Positions 26,881-35,794 of a stretch of 64,000 nucleotides of DNA are shown one piece after another (within the stretch, counting starts at the first letter, position 1; each line of letters opens with the position of its first letter). The notes below the pieces were generated by a model. The model ran no database searches, was not told the DNA's origin, and was given only the letters and a program-made list of their open reading frames with translations. Origin of the DNA: Phormidesmis priestleyi ULC007 (lineage in GTDB: Bacteria; Cyanobacteriota; Cyanobacteriia; Leptolyngbyales; Leptolyngbyaceae); the NCBI RefSeq assembly GCF_001895925.1, contig NZ_MPPI01000006.1:143710-207709 (forward strand). The letters are read 5' to 3'. A program made the translations under genes and the position numbers.

Positions 26881-29865
26881 ATGAGCGATTACTCCATGCT
26901 GGATCTATTTCGTCAAGAAGTAGAGACTCAGGTCAAATCTCTCAAGCAAAGCCTGTCGATTTTAAAGCAGCAGCCCTCGTTAGGTGGCGAATTGGATACG
27001 GCAATTCGATCGCTCCATGCAATTACTGGCTCGGCCCAACTGGTTGAAATCGCAGCCGTCGCCACGCTATCTGAAACGATGCGAGTCAGATTAATGGCGA
27101 TGCAAGCTAACTCGATTGCTTTGTCCGATGTGCTGATTGAGCAACTCCTCCACGCAGGAGATCTGCTAGTAGAAATGAGTGATGCGACTGAAGAAATCGA
27201 TCGTTGGCTATCAGATCACGCCGAAGATTTGGCCCAGACGCAAACGGCGATCGTGGGAGGTAACGGAGAGTCTATGCCTCCTCCCATCCAGCAAAGGACG
27301 GGGCACACAGAAGTCATCGAATCTAGCTCTGATCATCAGGTTCGCCCTCCTAGCCCCCCCAGGGAAACCAAAGTTCAAAGTCCCCCAATTTTGGGGGATT
27401 TAGGGGGCGAAGATCTCGGCAATGACGGATCGAAAGACTCCCGCGTACACGACACTATCCCAAAAGAGATCAGGGCAAACCCTCCCGAAACGCCCGACTT
27501 AAAACCACCCAATGACCCCCAACCCAATCCGCCATCTCTGCTGTTAGATAGCTCGATGATGGATTTGTTTCGGCTAGAAGTTGAGGCACAGGCGACCCTC
27601 TTAAATAATGGTCTTTTAGCGTTAGAGACTCAGCCCCGATCGGCTCAAGAATTAGAAGCCTTGATGCGAGCCGCTCACTCGATCAAAGGGGCCGCTCGCA
27701 TTGTGGGTTTAGATGCCGCAGTTCACCTTGCTCACGCGATGGAAGACTGCTTTGTTGCGGCTCAAAGTCAGACGATTAGACTCGATGGCGATCGCGTTGA
27801 TGTGCTGCTGCGAGGCGTTGATTTGCTGCAAAATCTCGGTCAGGTGAGTGATGCCGATTTACCCGCTTGGCTCACAAAACATGACTTGGACTTTGCATCG
27901 GTGCGATCGACGATCGAGGCGATTCGCAACCCAGAGACATCGGCTGTCATTCAACCTTTAGAGGCGAATGTGATTCCACAAGCACCGATCGCGCCCACGC
28001 CTGCCGCCCCGACTTCAGACGCTACTGATGTACCGAAAACGACAACTCCCGAAGTCAGTGTCTCTCCGATAGAATCAAGCCCTACTGAATCATCAACGAT
28101 TCAGGATCGCGTCGTGCGAGTCAGCGCCGACAATCTCAACCGCATGATGGGACTCGCGGGCGAATCGCTGATCGAGGCAAATTGGCTGCCGCCGTTTGCA
28201 GATGCACTTGGGGCGCTTAAATCTCAGCAGCTAAAGCTTTCTAAATACCTAGAGCAGTTGCAGCAAAACGCTCTGGCGAATCCTATCGATCAAACGGCTA
28301 AAACGCTACTCGACGCGACCCGCAAACAGGATCAAGAATGCCGAAAACTACTCAACGATCGCTTGATCGAACTCGAAGAATTTATTCGGCGATCGACAAA
28401 TCTCTCCGATCGGCTCTATCGAGAAGTGATCACCTCAAATATGCGGCCGTTTATGGATGGGATGCCAGGGTTTCCGCGCATGGTGCGAGATCTTGCCCGC
28501 ACCACTAACAAGCAAGTCAAGTTAGAGATTGTTGGAAAATCCACCTCGGTCGATCGCGACATTCTCAAAAAGCTAGAGGCCCCGCTCACGCACATTTTGC
28601 GAAACGCAGTGGATCACGGCATAGAACTGCCAGAAGATCGCGTCGCAGCAGGCAAACTCGCCGAAGGAACAATTCGATTAGAGGCGATGCACCGAGGCGG
28701 AATGTTAGCGATTACGATCGCCGATGATGGCAAAGGCATTGCGCCGATGCTGCTGCGTCAACAAATTGTTGATAAAAAATTAGTCACACCCGACGTTGCC
28801 ACCCAGCTTACCGACGCTGAACTGATGGAGTTTTTGTTTCTACCCGGCTTCTCAATGTCAAAGCAAGTCACCGAACTCTCTGGTCGAGGCGTGGGTTTAG
28901 ACATTGCCAAGAACATGGCGCAAGAAGTAGGCGGCACGGTGCGGGCAACTTCACAGCCTGGAAAAGGCATCAGTTTTTACTTTCAGCTTCCCTTAACGCT
29001 CTCCGTCGTGCGGACTTTGCTCGTCGAAGTGTCTGGCGAAACCTATGCGTTTCCTCTGGCTCGAATCGATCAAATTGTAGCGGTTAAGCCTGCCGAGATT
29101 TCAGTGGTCGAAACGCGTCAATATTTCACACTTGATCAAAAAAACATTGGTCTGATTCCAGTCCATCAAGTGCTCGATTTGCCACCGCCTCCGTCATTGT
29201 CTGATCCGCTTTGGGTCGTGGTAATTAGCGATCAGGCAAACACCTATGGGCTAGTGGTCGATCGCTGCCTTGGAGAACGAGAACTGGTCGTGCGTCCGCT
29301 CGATGCTCGGTTAGGTAAAGTGCAAGATATCAGTGCAGCCGCCCTGATGGGAGACGGATCGCTGGTGCTGATTGTCGATGTGTCTGATCTCGTCCGATCC
29401 ACTAATACCCTACTCAACGAGAGTACGATCGCCAAAATCAGTCACATCGAAGAGAATTCTGACCTGACCTTAAATGGATCTGCCCATCACAAAGAGCCAA
29501 GGCGAGTGCTGGTAGTAGACGACTCGATCACAGTTCGAGAAATGGAGCGGAAGCTGCTGCAAAATCGCGGCTATCTCGTTGATGTGGCAGTCGATGGAAT
29601 GGAAGGCTGGAATGCGGTACGATCGTCTCCTTATGATTTGGTAATCAGCGATATTGATATGCCACGAATGAACGGAATTGAACTGATTAAAGCGATTAAA
29701 GGACATCCCCGACTGGGTGCGATTCCGGTAATTGTGGTGTCTTATCGCGATCGAGAAGACGATCGTATGCAAGGATTAGAAGCAGGCGCAGACTATTATC
29801 TAACCAAAAGCAGTTTTCATGACGATACGCTGATTCGGGCAGTCATGGATTTGATCGGTGAGTGA
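26881..29865 (+). CDS. cheA: Hybrid CheA histidine kinase with two HPt domains and C-terminal receiver
   Basis: About 994 residues from ATG 26881, chosen for the GGAG six bases before it; ATG 26863 is possible. HPt1 (1-105) has [10 protein letters not shown], HPt2 (about 225-335) the canonical [11 protein letters not shown]. Dimerisation and ATP-binding domains follow ([35 protein letters not shown]), then a CheW-like domain (about 715-850) and a receiver ([14 protein letters not shown], with [10 protein letters not shown]). It passes phosphate to CheB and other regulators. The linker between the HPt domains (about 140-220) is proline-rich and contains an in-frame copy of the window's interspersed repeat, encoding [12 protein letters not shown] large hybrid CheA of this kind is usual for cyanobacterial pilus or phototaxis systems. 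Confidence 0.95.
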   Translation: MSDYSMLDLFRQEVETQVKSLKQSLSILKQQPSLGGELDTAIRSLHAITGSAQLVEIAAVATLSETMRVRLMAMQANSIALSDVLIEQLLHAGDLLVEMSDATEEIDRWLSDHAEDLAQTQTAIVGGNGESMPPPIQQRTGHTEVIESSSDHQVRPPSPPRETKVQSPPILGDLGGEDLGNDGSKDSRVHDTIPKEIRANPPETPDLKPPNDPQPNPPSLLLDSSMMDLFRLEVEAQATLLNNGLLALETQPRSAQELEALMRAAHSIKGAARIVGLDAAVHLAHAMEDCFVAAQSQTIRLDGDRVDVLLRGVDLLQNLGQVSDADLPAWLTKHDLDFASVRSTIEAIRNPETSAVIQPLEANVIPQAPIAPTPAAPTSDATDVPKTTTPEVSVSPIESSPTESSTIQDRVVRVSADNLNRMMGLAGESLIEANWLPPFADALGALKSQQLKLSKYLEQLQQNALANPIDQTAKTLLDATRKQDQECRKLLNDRLIELEEFIRRSTNLSDRLYREVITSNMRPFMDGMPGFPRMVRDLARTTNKQVKLEIVGKSTSVDRDILKKLEAPLTHILRNAVDHGIELPEDRVAAGKLAEGTIRLEAMHRGGMLAITIADDGKGIAPMLLRQQIVDKKLVTPDVATQLTDAELMEFLFLPGFSMSKQVTELSGRGVGLDIAKNMAQEVGGTVRATSQPGKGISFYFQLPLTLSVVRTLLVEVSGETYAFPLARIDQIVAVKPAEISVVETRQYFTLDQKNIGLIPVHQVLDLPPPPSLSDPLWVVVISDQANTYGLVVDRCLGERELVVRPLDARLGKVQDISAAALMGDGSLVLIVDVSDLVRSTNTLLNESTIAKISHIEENSDLTLNGSAHHKEPRRVLVVDDSITVREMERKLLQNRGYLVDVAVDGMEGWNAVRSSPYDLVISDIDMPRMNGIELIKAIKGHPRLGAIPVIVVSYRDREDDRMQGLEAGADYYLTKSSFHDDTLIRAVMDLIGE
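27375..27408. repeat. Interspersed repeat core inside the cheA coding sequence
   Basis: Thirty-four bases beginning TCAAAGTCCCCCAATTTTGG and ending TTTAGGGGGC match the core of the intergenic repeats at 2.3, 4.0, 30.9, 32.7 and 58.5 kb. Here the core is read in frame as [13 protein letters not shown] between two HPt domains, so it was tolerated as linker sequence. The outer flanks of the larger element are absent. Confidence 0.85.
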
Positions 29866-29867
29866 CT

Positions 29868-30890
29868 ATGAGAATCGCAATCGTCAACGATATGTTTATC
29901 GCGATCGAAGCGCTTCGACGAGTCGTGTTGACGATCGCCGAACACCAAATTGTCTGGATCGCCAAAGATGGGGCAGAAGCGGTTGCCAAATGCGCTAAAG
30001 ACACGCCCGACCTGATCTTAATGGATCTGATCATGCCTGTGATGGATGGGGTTGAGGCAACTCGGCAGATTATGAAACGCTCTCCCTGTGCCATTTTGAT
30101 TGTGACAGTGAGTATCGAGCAAAATTCTGCAAAAGTGTTTGAAGCGATGGGCTATGGCGCACTCGATGCCGTCAACACGCCTGTTTTAGGCAACCAAGGC
30201 ACGCCCGGAGCCGCCCTAGCCCTGCTCGGAAAGATTGCGATGATTTCTAAGCTCACTGGCAAGCCCAATCCGCCTCTATCCACTCCCCTGCGACCTCCCC
30301 TTCCTCTGCAATCGTGTCCATTATTTCCCCTGATCGCGATCGGTTCCTCAACAGGCGGGCCCAAGGCCCTTTCGACTATTCTTTCTCGGCTGCCTGCTGA
30401 TTTTGAAGCCGCGATCGTCATTGTTCAGCACGTCGATGCTCAGTTTGCTGGAGGTATGGTTGACTGGCTCAATCAGCTAACTCCCCTCACCGTCAAAAAA
30501 GCTGCGGTAGGCGATCGTCCCCAAAAAGGCGTTGTTTTAATTGCCTGCACCAACGATCATCTCTGTCTGCAATCCAATCAGACGCTCAACTATGTCAGAG
30601 AGCCGATCGACTATCCTTACCGTCCGTCGATCGATGTATTTTTTAAAAGTGTGGCTCACTATTGGGCGGCTCAAGGCACGGCGGTTTTGCTAACTGGAAT
30701 GGGGCGGGGTGGGGCTGAAGGGCTGCGATTGCTGAGAGATGCGGGCTGGCACACGATCGCGCAAGATCAAGAAAGCTGCGCGGTGTATGGGATGCCCAAA
30801 GCGGCGGCTGAATTAAACGCGGCGGTTGAAGTGTTGAACCCGGAAGCGATCGCGGCAACACTGACGCACCGGACTACGGTTAGGCGTTAG
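29868..30890 (+). CDS. cheB: CheB-type protein-glutamate methylesterase, catalytic Asp replaced
   Basis: About 340 residues from ATG 29868, two bases after the CheA stop (GTG 29862 overlaps it). Receiver domain (1-120) with phospho-acceptor in LILMDLIMP, then the methylesterase domain (about 150-340). The nucleophile is in [12 protein letters not shown] and the histidine in VQHVDAQF. The third triad residue, normally Asp in GMGxDGA, reads as Gly here: [13 protein letters not shown], codon GGT where GAT is expected. Known CheB enzymes need this Asp (Asp286 in enteric CheB), so methylesterase or deamidase activity is doubtful. No cheR gene is in the operon. It may act only as a phosphate sink, or the base may be a sequencing error. 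Confidence 0.9.
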   Translation: MRIAIVNDMFIAIEALRRVVLTIAEHQIVWIAKDGAEAVAKCAKDTPDLILMDLIMPVMDGVEATRQIMKRSPCAILIVTVSIEQNSAKVFEAMGYGALDAVNTPVLGNQGTPGAALALLGKIAMISKLTGKPNPPLSTPLRPPLPLQSCPLFPLIAIGSSTGGPKALSTILSRLPADFEAAIVIVQHVDAQFAGGMVDWLNQLTPLTVKKAAVGDRPQKGVVLIACTNDHLCLQSNQTLNYVREPIDYPYRPSIDVFFKSVAHYWAAQGTAVLLTGMGRGGAEGLRLLRDAGWHTIAQDQESCAVYGMPKAAAELNAAVEVLNPEAIAATLTHRTTVRR

Positions 30891-30932
30891 GATCATGGAT
30901 TAAAGGGTCTGTAAAACTTGTGAGCGGCTTCT

Positions 30933-31015
30933 GCCCCCTAAATCCCCCAAAATTGGGGAACTTTGAAACTGAAAGTTTTGGGTCAAAGTCCCCCAGAATG
31001 GGGGATTTAGGGGGC
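30933..31015. repeat. Hairpin repeat between cheB and the cyclase gene
   Basis: Inverted arms 30933-30966 and 30983-31015 share GCCCCCTAAATCCCCCA / TGGGGGATTTAGGGGGC and can form a stem of about 33 bp with a 16-base loop. Both flanks match the copy at 2.2 kb (TGAGCGGCTTCT on the left, AAAGCAATTTGTGTCTACG on the right). Lying between cheB and the next gene, it may attenuate read-through into the cyclase gene. Confidence 0.75.
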
Positions 31016-31085
31016 AAATCCCCAGCAATCTGAACTTAAAGCAATTTGTGTCTACGTTCCTTAATGTTCTCTGGTGTTTTTTGGC

Positions 31086-32576
31086 ATGGACGATTCGATC
31101 ACGGTGTTGCTGATTGACGATCAATCGATGATCGCAGAAGCCGTGCGGCGAATGCTGGAGACTGAACCGGATATCACCTTTCACTATTGCAGTGACCCGA
31201 CGCAAGCGCTCAAGATTGCTAGAGAGTGCCAGCCCACGGTGATTTTGCAAGATCTGGTAATGCCACAAATGGATGGGCTGCTGTTGGTGCGCTTTTTACG
31301 ATCGCACGATGCCCCCACCTATCAGATTCCGCTAATCGTGCTGTCGAGCAAAGAAGAGCCTGTGATCAAAGCCCAGGCGTTTGAACTGGGCGCAAACGAC
31401 TATCTCGTCAAGCTGCCCGATCGCGTTGAGCTGCTCGCCCGCATTCGCTATCACTCTAGAGCCTACACCAATCTGCTCAAGCGCCAAGAAGCCGAAGCGA
31501 TGCTGCGCGACGAAAACCAGCGACAGGCACTCTACATTCAACAGGTTGATAAATTGACCCATGCTGCCGTGACGGTCGAGCAAGACACCTTTGAGTCTGA
31601 GAGTTTGAGTGATGTTGTCGATCGCAGTGACGAATTGGGACAACTGGCACGGGTCTTTACTCAAATGGTGAAGACGGTGAAAAATCGCGAACAGGAATTG
31701 CAGCGATTAAATGATTCCTTTGCGCGATTTTTTCCAGGTGAATATCTCAAGTTTCTTCGCAAAGACAGCGTGACCGAGGTGCAGTTGGGCGATTATGTCA
31801 GCAAAGTGATGGCAGTGATGTTTAGCGACATCCGATCGTTTACCACGATGTCAGAAACGATGACCCCGCGCGAAAACTTTGATTTTGTGAACGCCTATCT
31901 CAAGCGCGTCAGTCCAGAGATTCGCAATCACTATGGCATCATCGTCAAATTTTTGGGAGACGGCATGATGGCGGTGTTTCCCGATGGGGCAGATGATGCG
32001 GTGGCGGCGGGGGTTGCCAAACAAAAGCGGGTGCAAGAATATAATCAGCAGCGCCAAGCGAGGGGCAATTTGCCCGTGCAGGTGGGCATTGGCATTCACG
32101 TCGGGCAGATGATGTTAGGCATGGTCGGCGAAGCAAACCGTATTCAGGGCGATGCGTTTTCAGATAATGTCAATTTGACCTCGCGGTTAGAAGGATTGAC
32201 CAAGTTTTATGGCGTTGCCATGATCATTTCGGGTCAAACCCTAGAGCATCTCAGCAACCCTGATCGCTATCAGATACGCTTTTTAGATCGCGCGATCGTC
32301 AAAGGACGAAATGAAGCGATCTCAGTCTACGAAGTCTTAGACGCTGAAGTTGAAGAAGTGCGATCGCTCAAACTGCAAACTCAACCTGATTTTGATCGAG
32401 GCGTTAATTGTTATCGCGATCGAGCGATCGGCGATGCCAAGCTTTGTTTTGAGCAAGTGTTAGCCGTTCACCCTGCCGACAAGACCGCAAAACTCTATCT
32501 AGAGCGAGTGGAATCTTTACTAGAGCAAGGCATCCCCGACGATTGGAATGAGGCGTGGGTGTTTATCGACAAATAA
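31086..32576 (+). CDS. Response regulator with adenylate cyclase catalytic domain
   Basis: About 496 residues from ATG 31086 (a GTG at 31074 would add four). Receiver domain (1-125) with acidic pocket LIDDQS and phospho-acceptor TVILQDLVMPQMDG. A coiled linker follows, and then a class III nucleotide cyclase (about 235-420): metal-binding FSDIRSF, KFLGDG, and FSDNVNLTSRLEG. The Lys before FLGD and the Asp before NVN are the pair that selects ATP, so cAMP is the expected product; Asn and Arg of NLTSRLE are the transition-state residues. A short C-terminal helical-repeat-like tail (SVLAVHPADKTAKLYLERV-type) ends it. As the last gene of the Che operon it would couple sensory input to cAMP, which is known to drive cyanobacterial motility. 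Confidence 0.9.
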   Translation: MDDSITVLLIDDQSMIAEAVRRMLETEPDITFHYCSDPTQALKIARECQPTVILQDLVMPQMDGLLLVRFLRSHDAPTYQIPLIVLSSKEEPVIKAQAFELGANDYLVKLPDRVELLARIRYHSRAYTNLLKRQEAEAMLRDENQRQALYIQQVDKLTHAAVTVEQDTFESESLSDVVDRSDELGQLARVFTQMVKTVKNREQELQRLNDSFARFFPGEYLKFLRKDSVTEVQLGDYVSKVMAVMFSDIRSFTTMSETMTPRENFDFVNAYLKRVSPEIRNHYGIIVKFLGDGMMAVFPDGADDAVAAGVAKQKRVQEYNQQRQARGNLPVQVGIGIHVGQMMLGMVGEANRIQGDAFSDNVNLTSRLEGLTKFYGVAMIISGQTLEHLSNPDRYQIRFLDRAIVKGRNEAISVYEVLDAEVEEVRSLKLQTQPDFDRGVNCYRDRAIGDAKLCFEQVLAVHPADKTAKLYLERVESLLEQGIPDDWNEAWVFIDK

Positions 32577-32654
32577 TTGAATGTCGTACCAGTTTGATTG
32601 ACCCGTAGGGATATGGCACTGCCGTGTCCTCTCGCGATCGTTCGATCTATAAAA

Positions 32655-32826
32655 ACCTGAATTCGATGAAGCTTTTCGCTGCGGTTGCAAATCCGGGCTG
32701 CTCCCTAAATCCTCCATCAATGGGGAACTTTGAGCCAAGATTCCCGGTTTCAAAGTCCCCCAGAATGGGGGATTTAGGGGGCAGAAGCCGCTGAGAACGA
32801 AGTGAAAAAACTCGTCGAACTGACGT
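32655..32826. repeat. Full-length MITE-like repeat with terminal inverted repeats
   Basis: Left end ACCTGAATTCGATGAAGC and right end CTCGTCGAACTGACGT are imperfect inverted repeats. Between them lie GCTGCGGTTGCAAATCCGG, a two-arm hairpin (32700-32733 and 32750-32782), and AGAAGCCGCTGAGAACGAAG. The copy at 58508-58633 is its reverse complement with only one core arm, and the copy at 3996-4078 is its right half. No coding capacity. It fills most of the 331-bp gap after the cyclase gene. Confidence 0.75.
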
Positions 32827-32907
32827 TATAAAAGATTCTGTTAAACCCCATTGATAACCGCCTTACGATCGTCTAATGATGGGTTACATAAATGCGATCG
32901 ATAATCT

Positions 32908-33441
32908 TTAAATCCAGTTGGTTTGTTTAGGCGGTGGTGGCAGGGGCTTTCCTCGCAGCAAATTCCAAGTAATGGTGCCGACTTTGCCATCTGCTCTCAG
33001 CTTGTGCTTTTGTTGAAACGCAATCACGCCCTTTCGCGTCTCCTCGTCAAAAACGCTGTTGCGCTGAACGCGGTAGCCATTGACATTGAGTAACCCTTGC
33101 AGTTCATAAACATCTGCACCGTTTAAACCTGATCTCAGCAAACGCGTACCCGGTTGAACAGTACTCTTTAACATTGCCCAGGTTTTGGCATCGACAGTGC
33201 AATCCAACCTCAGCCGATGTTCAATTTGATATGCTCTAACCGCTTCTTCTGTGCGGCTGTTAAAGGCCCCGTCTACCCTGAGCCTAAATCCGTGAGCGTT
33301 GAGCAACTCTTGCAGCACTGCAACCGCCTCGCCTACATCCCACGGGCGAAGTTCTGGTTCTAAGATGGTTTCTTGAGAAGTTGGCGGAGGGGTGCCTGGG
33401 TCAATTTCAGAATCAGAATTGACAGATTCAGGATTAGTCAT
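32908..33441 (-). CDS. Protein with two peptidoglycan-binding domains
   Basis: A 177-residue protein made of two PG_binding_1 repeats: one at about residues 33-90 (AVAVLQELLNAHGFRLRVDG then AVRAYQIEHRL) and one at about 100-165 (VYELQGLLNVNGYRVQ then GVIAFQQKHKL, ending VGTITWNLL). Each is a three-helix unit that binds cell-wall peptides. There is no visible signal peptide: the N-terminal 30 residues are acidic and proline-rich. No catalytic domain is attached, so either the wall role is structural or partner enzymes are elsewhere. The tail KPLPPPPKQ is proline-rich. ATG 33441 is preferred to the GTG one codon upstream. It is a single gene; neighbours give no functional clue. Confidence 0.88.
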   Translation of the reverse strand: MTNPESVNSDSEIDPGTPPPTSQETILEPELRPWDVGEAVAVLQELLNAHGFRLRVDGAFNSRTEEAVRAYQIEHRLRLDCTVDAKTWAMLKSTVQPGTRLLRSGLNGADVYELQGLLNVNGYRVQRNSVFDEETRKGVIAFQQKHKLRADGKVGTITWNLLRGKPLPPPPKQTNWI

Positions 33442-33572
33442 CACACCAAAAGCAACTTTTATCTAGGTTGGAAGGAGTTTCCAGAATAGTACGACAAATC
33501 TCAAGAAGCTACAAGCAATCCTTGCTGTGATCAAAAGTGTCATGATTCGCTTCTCAGAGTTATAAAAAATTG

Positions 33573-34052
33573 CTACAGCGCACAGATCGCCTTGACAGCT
33601 TCAGCCGATTTATTTTTGGATGTGCCATTACTGAGTGTTGTTTCATAACGCTCCCAACCCGCAACCCGCATATCGTCTTTCTGTTCGCGCACAAACCGAT
33701 AGAGAGTTTTGGTCTTGCAATCCACCTGCATGATCTGAAATGCCAGCACTCCTCGACAGGCAGTCCCTTCTCGACCCCGAGAAATCTTGGCTAGAAAGAA
33801 GCGATCGGTGCCGTCTTTTTTGACACCCGTTGGATCAATTTCATAAGAACAAGCCCCGCGATCGTCTCCTAGCCACAGGTTATATTGCTGCAAATAGCCG
33901 TAAAATTTGTTCAGCACCGCTTCTGGAGGCACATTACTAGGCTTGGCGGCTGGTGTAGCGGTTGTGGGTGCAGCTTGAGCCAAAGAGCCGCTGATTGTTC
34001 CACAATTCAATGAGCCGAGAAAAATGAGGCTTAGACTGATTTTAGAGAACAT
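33573..34052 (-). CDS. Secreted protein of unknown function
   Basis: About 159 residues from ATG 34052, selected because a clean signal peptide starts there (MFSKISLSLIFLGSLNCG, cleavage probably after SLAQA). The mature part begins with an Ala/Pro/Thr stretch and continues into a compact domain with the aromatic segment NKFYGYLQQYNLWLGDD and three cysteines (GACSY, GTACRG, MQVDCKT), plus one near the end (KAICAL). The four cysteines may form two disulfides in the periplasm. I could not assign a family. The frame is open eight codons further back but without a signal. Its minus-strand neighbour upstream ends in a gene remnant. Confidence 0.7.
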   Translation of the reverse strand: MFSKISLSLIFLGSLNCGTISGSLAQAAPTTATPAAKPSNVPPEAVLNKFYGYLQQYNLWLGDDRGACSYEIDPTGVKKDGTDRFFLAKISRGREGTACRGVLAFQIMQVDCKTKTLYRFVREQKDDMRVAGWERYETTLSNGTSKNKSAEAVKAICAL

Positions 34053-34092
34053 AGGTGTTTCAAATCGGATTGCCACATTATTGCAGATTCAG

Positions 34093-34213
34093 TTAGAACT
34101 TTACGCGGTTGTAAAACACTCGCTTCACATTTTCGGCTGGGATGACATAGAGGGCAACGATCGCCCCTAACACCAGCACAAAGCTCAACGGCAATGGTTG
34201 AAATCCAAAGATC
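34093..34213 (-). pseudogene. Remnant of the 3' end of an mgtA-type P-type ATPase gene
   Basis: On the minus strand this stretch reads FGFQPLPLSFVLVLGAI, then AENVKRVFYNRVKF and a stop. It corresponds to the last 37 residues of the intact MgtA-like ATPase at 46.3-48.8 kb, which ends GFQALPTEFLLVLAAI ... AENVKRVFYEHIRS. About 60 percent of positions are identical, so it is not a fresh duplicate of that gene. It starts only a few bases after the stop of the upstream gene, and everything else of the ATPase is missing. Confidence 0.75.
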
Positions 34214-34216
34214 TTG

Positions 34217-35065
34217 CTACAGCGCGAACTCATAGTTAATCTCTGTAGTTCTTCCTTTAAAGTAGAGCCGAGTGCCTTCTGGATACTCCCATCCCACCTC
34301 GCCTTCTAGGGGAATAAGCATCCCATCACGAACTGAATATTCCCAGAATCGACCGCTCCAAGGCATAGCAGTCAGCTTGTCACGATAACGAGCCTCAGCC
34401 CGCATGGTAGCGATCGCCCCTTCAGCATTAAACTGAAACACGAGGGAGACAGTTGTTGCACCATCCGTCAAAGTAGCGCGAGCCGAGATGTCATCGATCG
34501 CTTCCCAGCGCACACCCTGACTGGGTAATAGGGCAGTGGGATACCAAGTAGCTTCAGCAAAGAACCGCAATAATTCACCTTGGTTCGCTTCAGGCGTACT
34601 GGGTATTTTTGCAACGGTGAAAAGACCGAGTAATGATGCGTGTAAGCTGCCTTCTCCTAACAGATAGGTATCATGGACAAAGGCGTTCAGTCCTGGAGCC
34701 ATCTGAATACGTGCATCCCAGTCAAAACCTAGCCGTTGAGTCGTTACAAGTTGAGTGGCAGTAAACGGACTCCACTGGTTCTCAGTTTCGCTCAGATTGA
34801 ACTGTCCCTGCTGAGAGAGATTGACCATAGCCACGATCGCTTGTCCATCCTTGAGTACTGTCCGAAAGAATCGCTGTACGGGATCTGGTAAGCCTTCGAT
34901 CTCTTTTTGGTCATAGATTTTGGGTTCAATGGTTCGCTGTCCATTTGTTAATTTGGCTCGTAAGCGATCGGTATCTGACTGCCAGCGGTAGCTACCATAA
35001 ATGGCAGCAATTCCAAAGCTGACTATGATTAAAACACCAATAATTGCAATCCACTTAATCCACAT
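34217..35065 (-). CDS. DUF6544-like membrane-anchored protein
   Basis: A 282-residue protein with one N-terminal membrane helix (residues 4-24, KWIAIIGVLIIVSFGIAAIYG) and a soluble domain probably outside the cytoplasm. LPDPVQRFFRTVLKDGQ (about 59-75) and ATWYPTALLPSQGVRWE (about 172-188) are typical of the DUF6544 family, whose function is unknown; they suggest a lipid- or membrane-related fold but nothing has been shown. It ends with the motif LYFKGRTTEINYEF. The small membrane protein gene upstream ends 9 bp away, so both are probably co-transcribed. The family name is from recognition and should be confirmed. Confidence 0.7.
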   Translation of the reverse strand: MWIKWIAIIGVLIIVSFGIAAIYGSYRWQSDTDRLRAKLTNGQRTIEPKIYDQKEIEGLPDPVQRFFRTVLKDGQAIVAMVNLSQQGQFNLSETENQWSPFTATQLVTTQRLGFDWDARIQMAPGLNAFVHDTYLLGEGSLHASLLGLFTVAKIPSTPEANQGELLRFFAEATWYPTALLPSQGVRWEAIDDISARATLTDGATTVSLVFQFNAEGAIATMRAEARYRDKLTAMPWSGRFWEYSVRDGMLIPLEGEVGWEYPEGTRLYFKGRTTEINYEFAL

Positions 35066-35074
35066 GATACTGAC

Positions 35075-35422
35075 CTATTTTTGTTGATTTAGAACTTGAT
35101 AGATTGTGATGATGAAAACGATCGCGAAAATAGTGGTGTAGATTAGCTTCGTATACTTAGCTAGCCAACTTGGAAGATAAATATCAAAATTGTCCTTTGT
35201 GGAGTTTGAGTATTTTCGGGCAAGTAGATTTAATGGACAGTGGGAGTTAAAAGTTAGAAGAATTAGTCCTTCCAGAAATACAAATCCGTAACCAATCCAG
35301 AGCCAGTGATCGAGTTTATTGGCGATCGCGGCATATAGCATATAGAAAATCACGAAATTAAAGAATACCCATATTAAAGTGTGAATGACTTTAATCAGCA
35401 TCAATTTGGTTTTATTTTCCAC
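35075..35422 (-). CDS. Small polytopic membrane protein, unknown
   Basis: A 115-residue protein with three or four hydrophobic segments (about 9-33, 41-58 and 92-112): VIHTLIWVFFNFVIFYMLYA, WLWIGYGFVFLEGLILL and YTTIFAIVFIITIYQVL. A short loop between the second and third carries NSHCPLNLLARKYS with a single cysteine. The pattern resembles small DUF-type proteins often paired with DUF6544, but I cannot name the family. It is AT-richer than its neighbours. Its ATG at 35422 is preceded by AGGAAGG (minus strand). The downstream gene begins 9 bp later, suggesting an operon. Confidence 0.65.
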   Translation of the reverse strand: MENKTKLMLIKVIHTLIWVFFNFVIFYMLYAAIANKLDHWLWIGYGFVFLEGLILLTFNSHCPLNLLARKYSNSTKDNFDIYLPSWLAKYTKLIYTTIFAIVFIITIYQVLNQQK

Positions 35423-35437
35423 ATTACCTTCCTATTT

Positions 35438-35629
35438 TCAAGGTGTCATTGCCCGAAAAGTCTGCTTGTCTTCCCGACAGATTTGCTGAATAATATTGCG
35501 TCCCGACATTGCCACCACTGGCAGGCTACCACCGGGTTCGACCCACTGGCTGATCGAATAGAAATTTCGCAGTTTAGGTAATGTTTTCGGTAACCCTTTT
35601 ATCGACAGTGGGAGGGGTTGCTTGATCAT
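35438..35629 (-). pseudogene. Remnant: C-terminus of a carotenoid desaturase/isomerase-type flavoprotein
   Basis: The 63-codon frame ends with FYSISQWVEPGGSLPVVAMS and GRNIIQQICREDKQTF. This matches the conserved C-terminal FAD-binding region of CrtI/CrtH-like NAD(P)/FAD oxidoreductases, normally at the end of about 500 residues (pattern NFYxxGQWVxPGGxxPxxAMSGRNxIQ). The rest of the gene is missing: upstream sequence contains only a short unrelated frame with a seven-A run. The usual Gly before QW is Ser here. It cannot form a functional enzyme. Confidence 0.75.
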
Positions 35630-35794
35630 TGGTTGTAGAGTTCTTCATGTAACACCTTCACTACTTTTTTTAGCACCGACACGTCCGCGATCCGATTCTA
35701 AAATTGGTAAGCTGTTCATCCGTGCCATAGCACTATAAAGTCAGTCCGCGTCCCCAGCAAATGACTTGCTCTGCTTTAAATGGAACCTAGCTGT

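Noticed and set aside
35626..35728. Possible 33-residue protein overlapping the desaturase remnant
   Set aside because: A run of seven As shifts the frame; the true frame stops after 27 codons and looks like noise.
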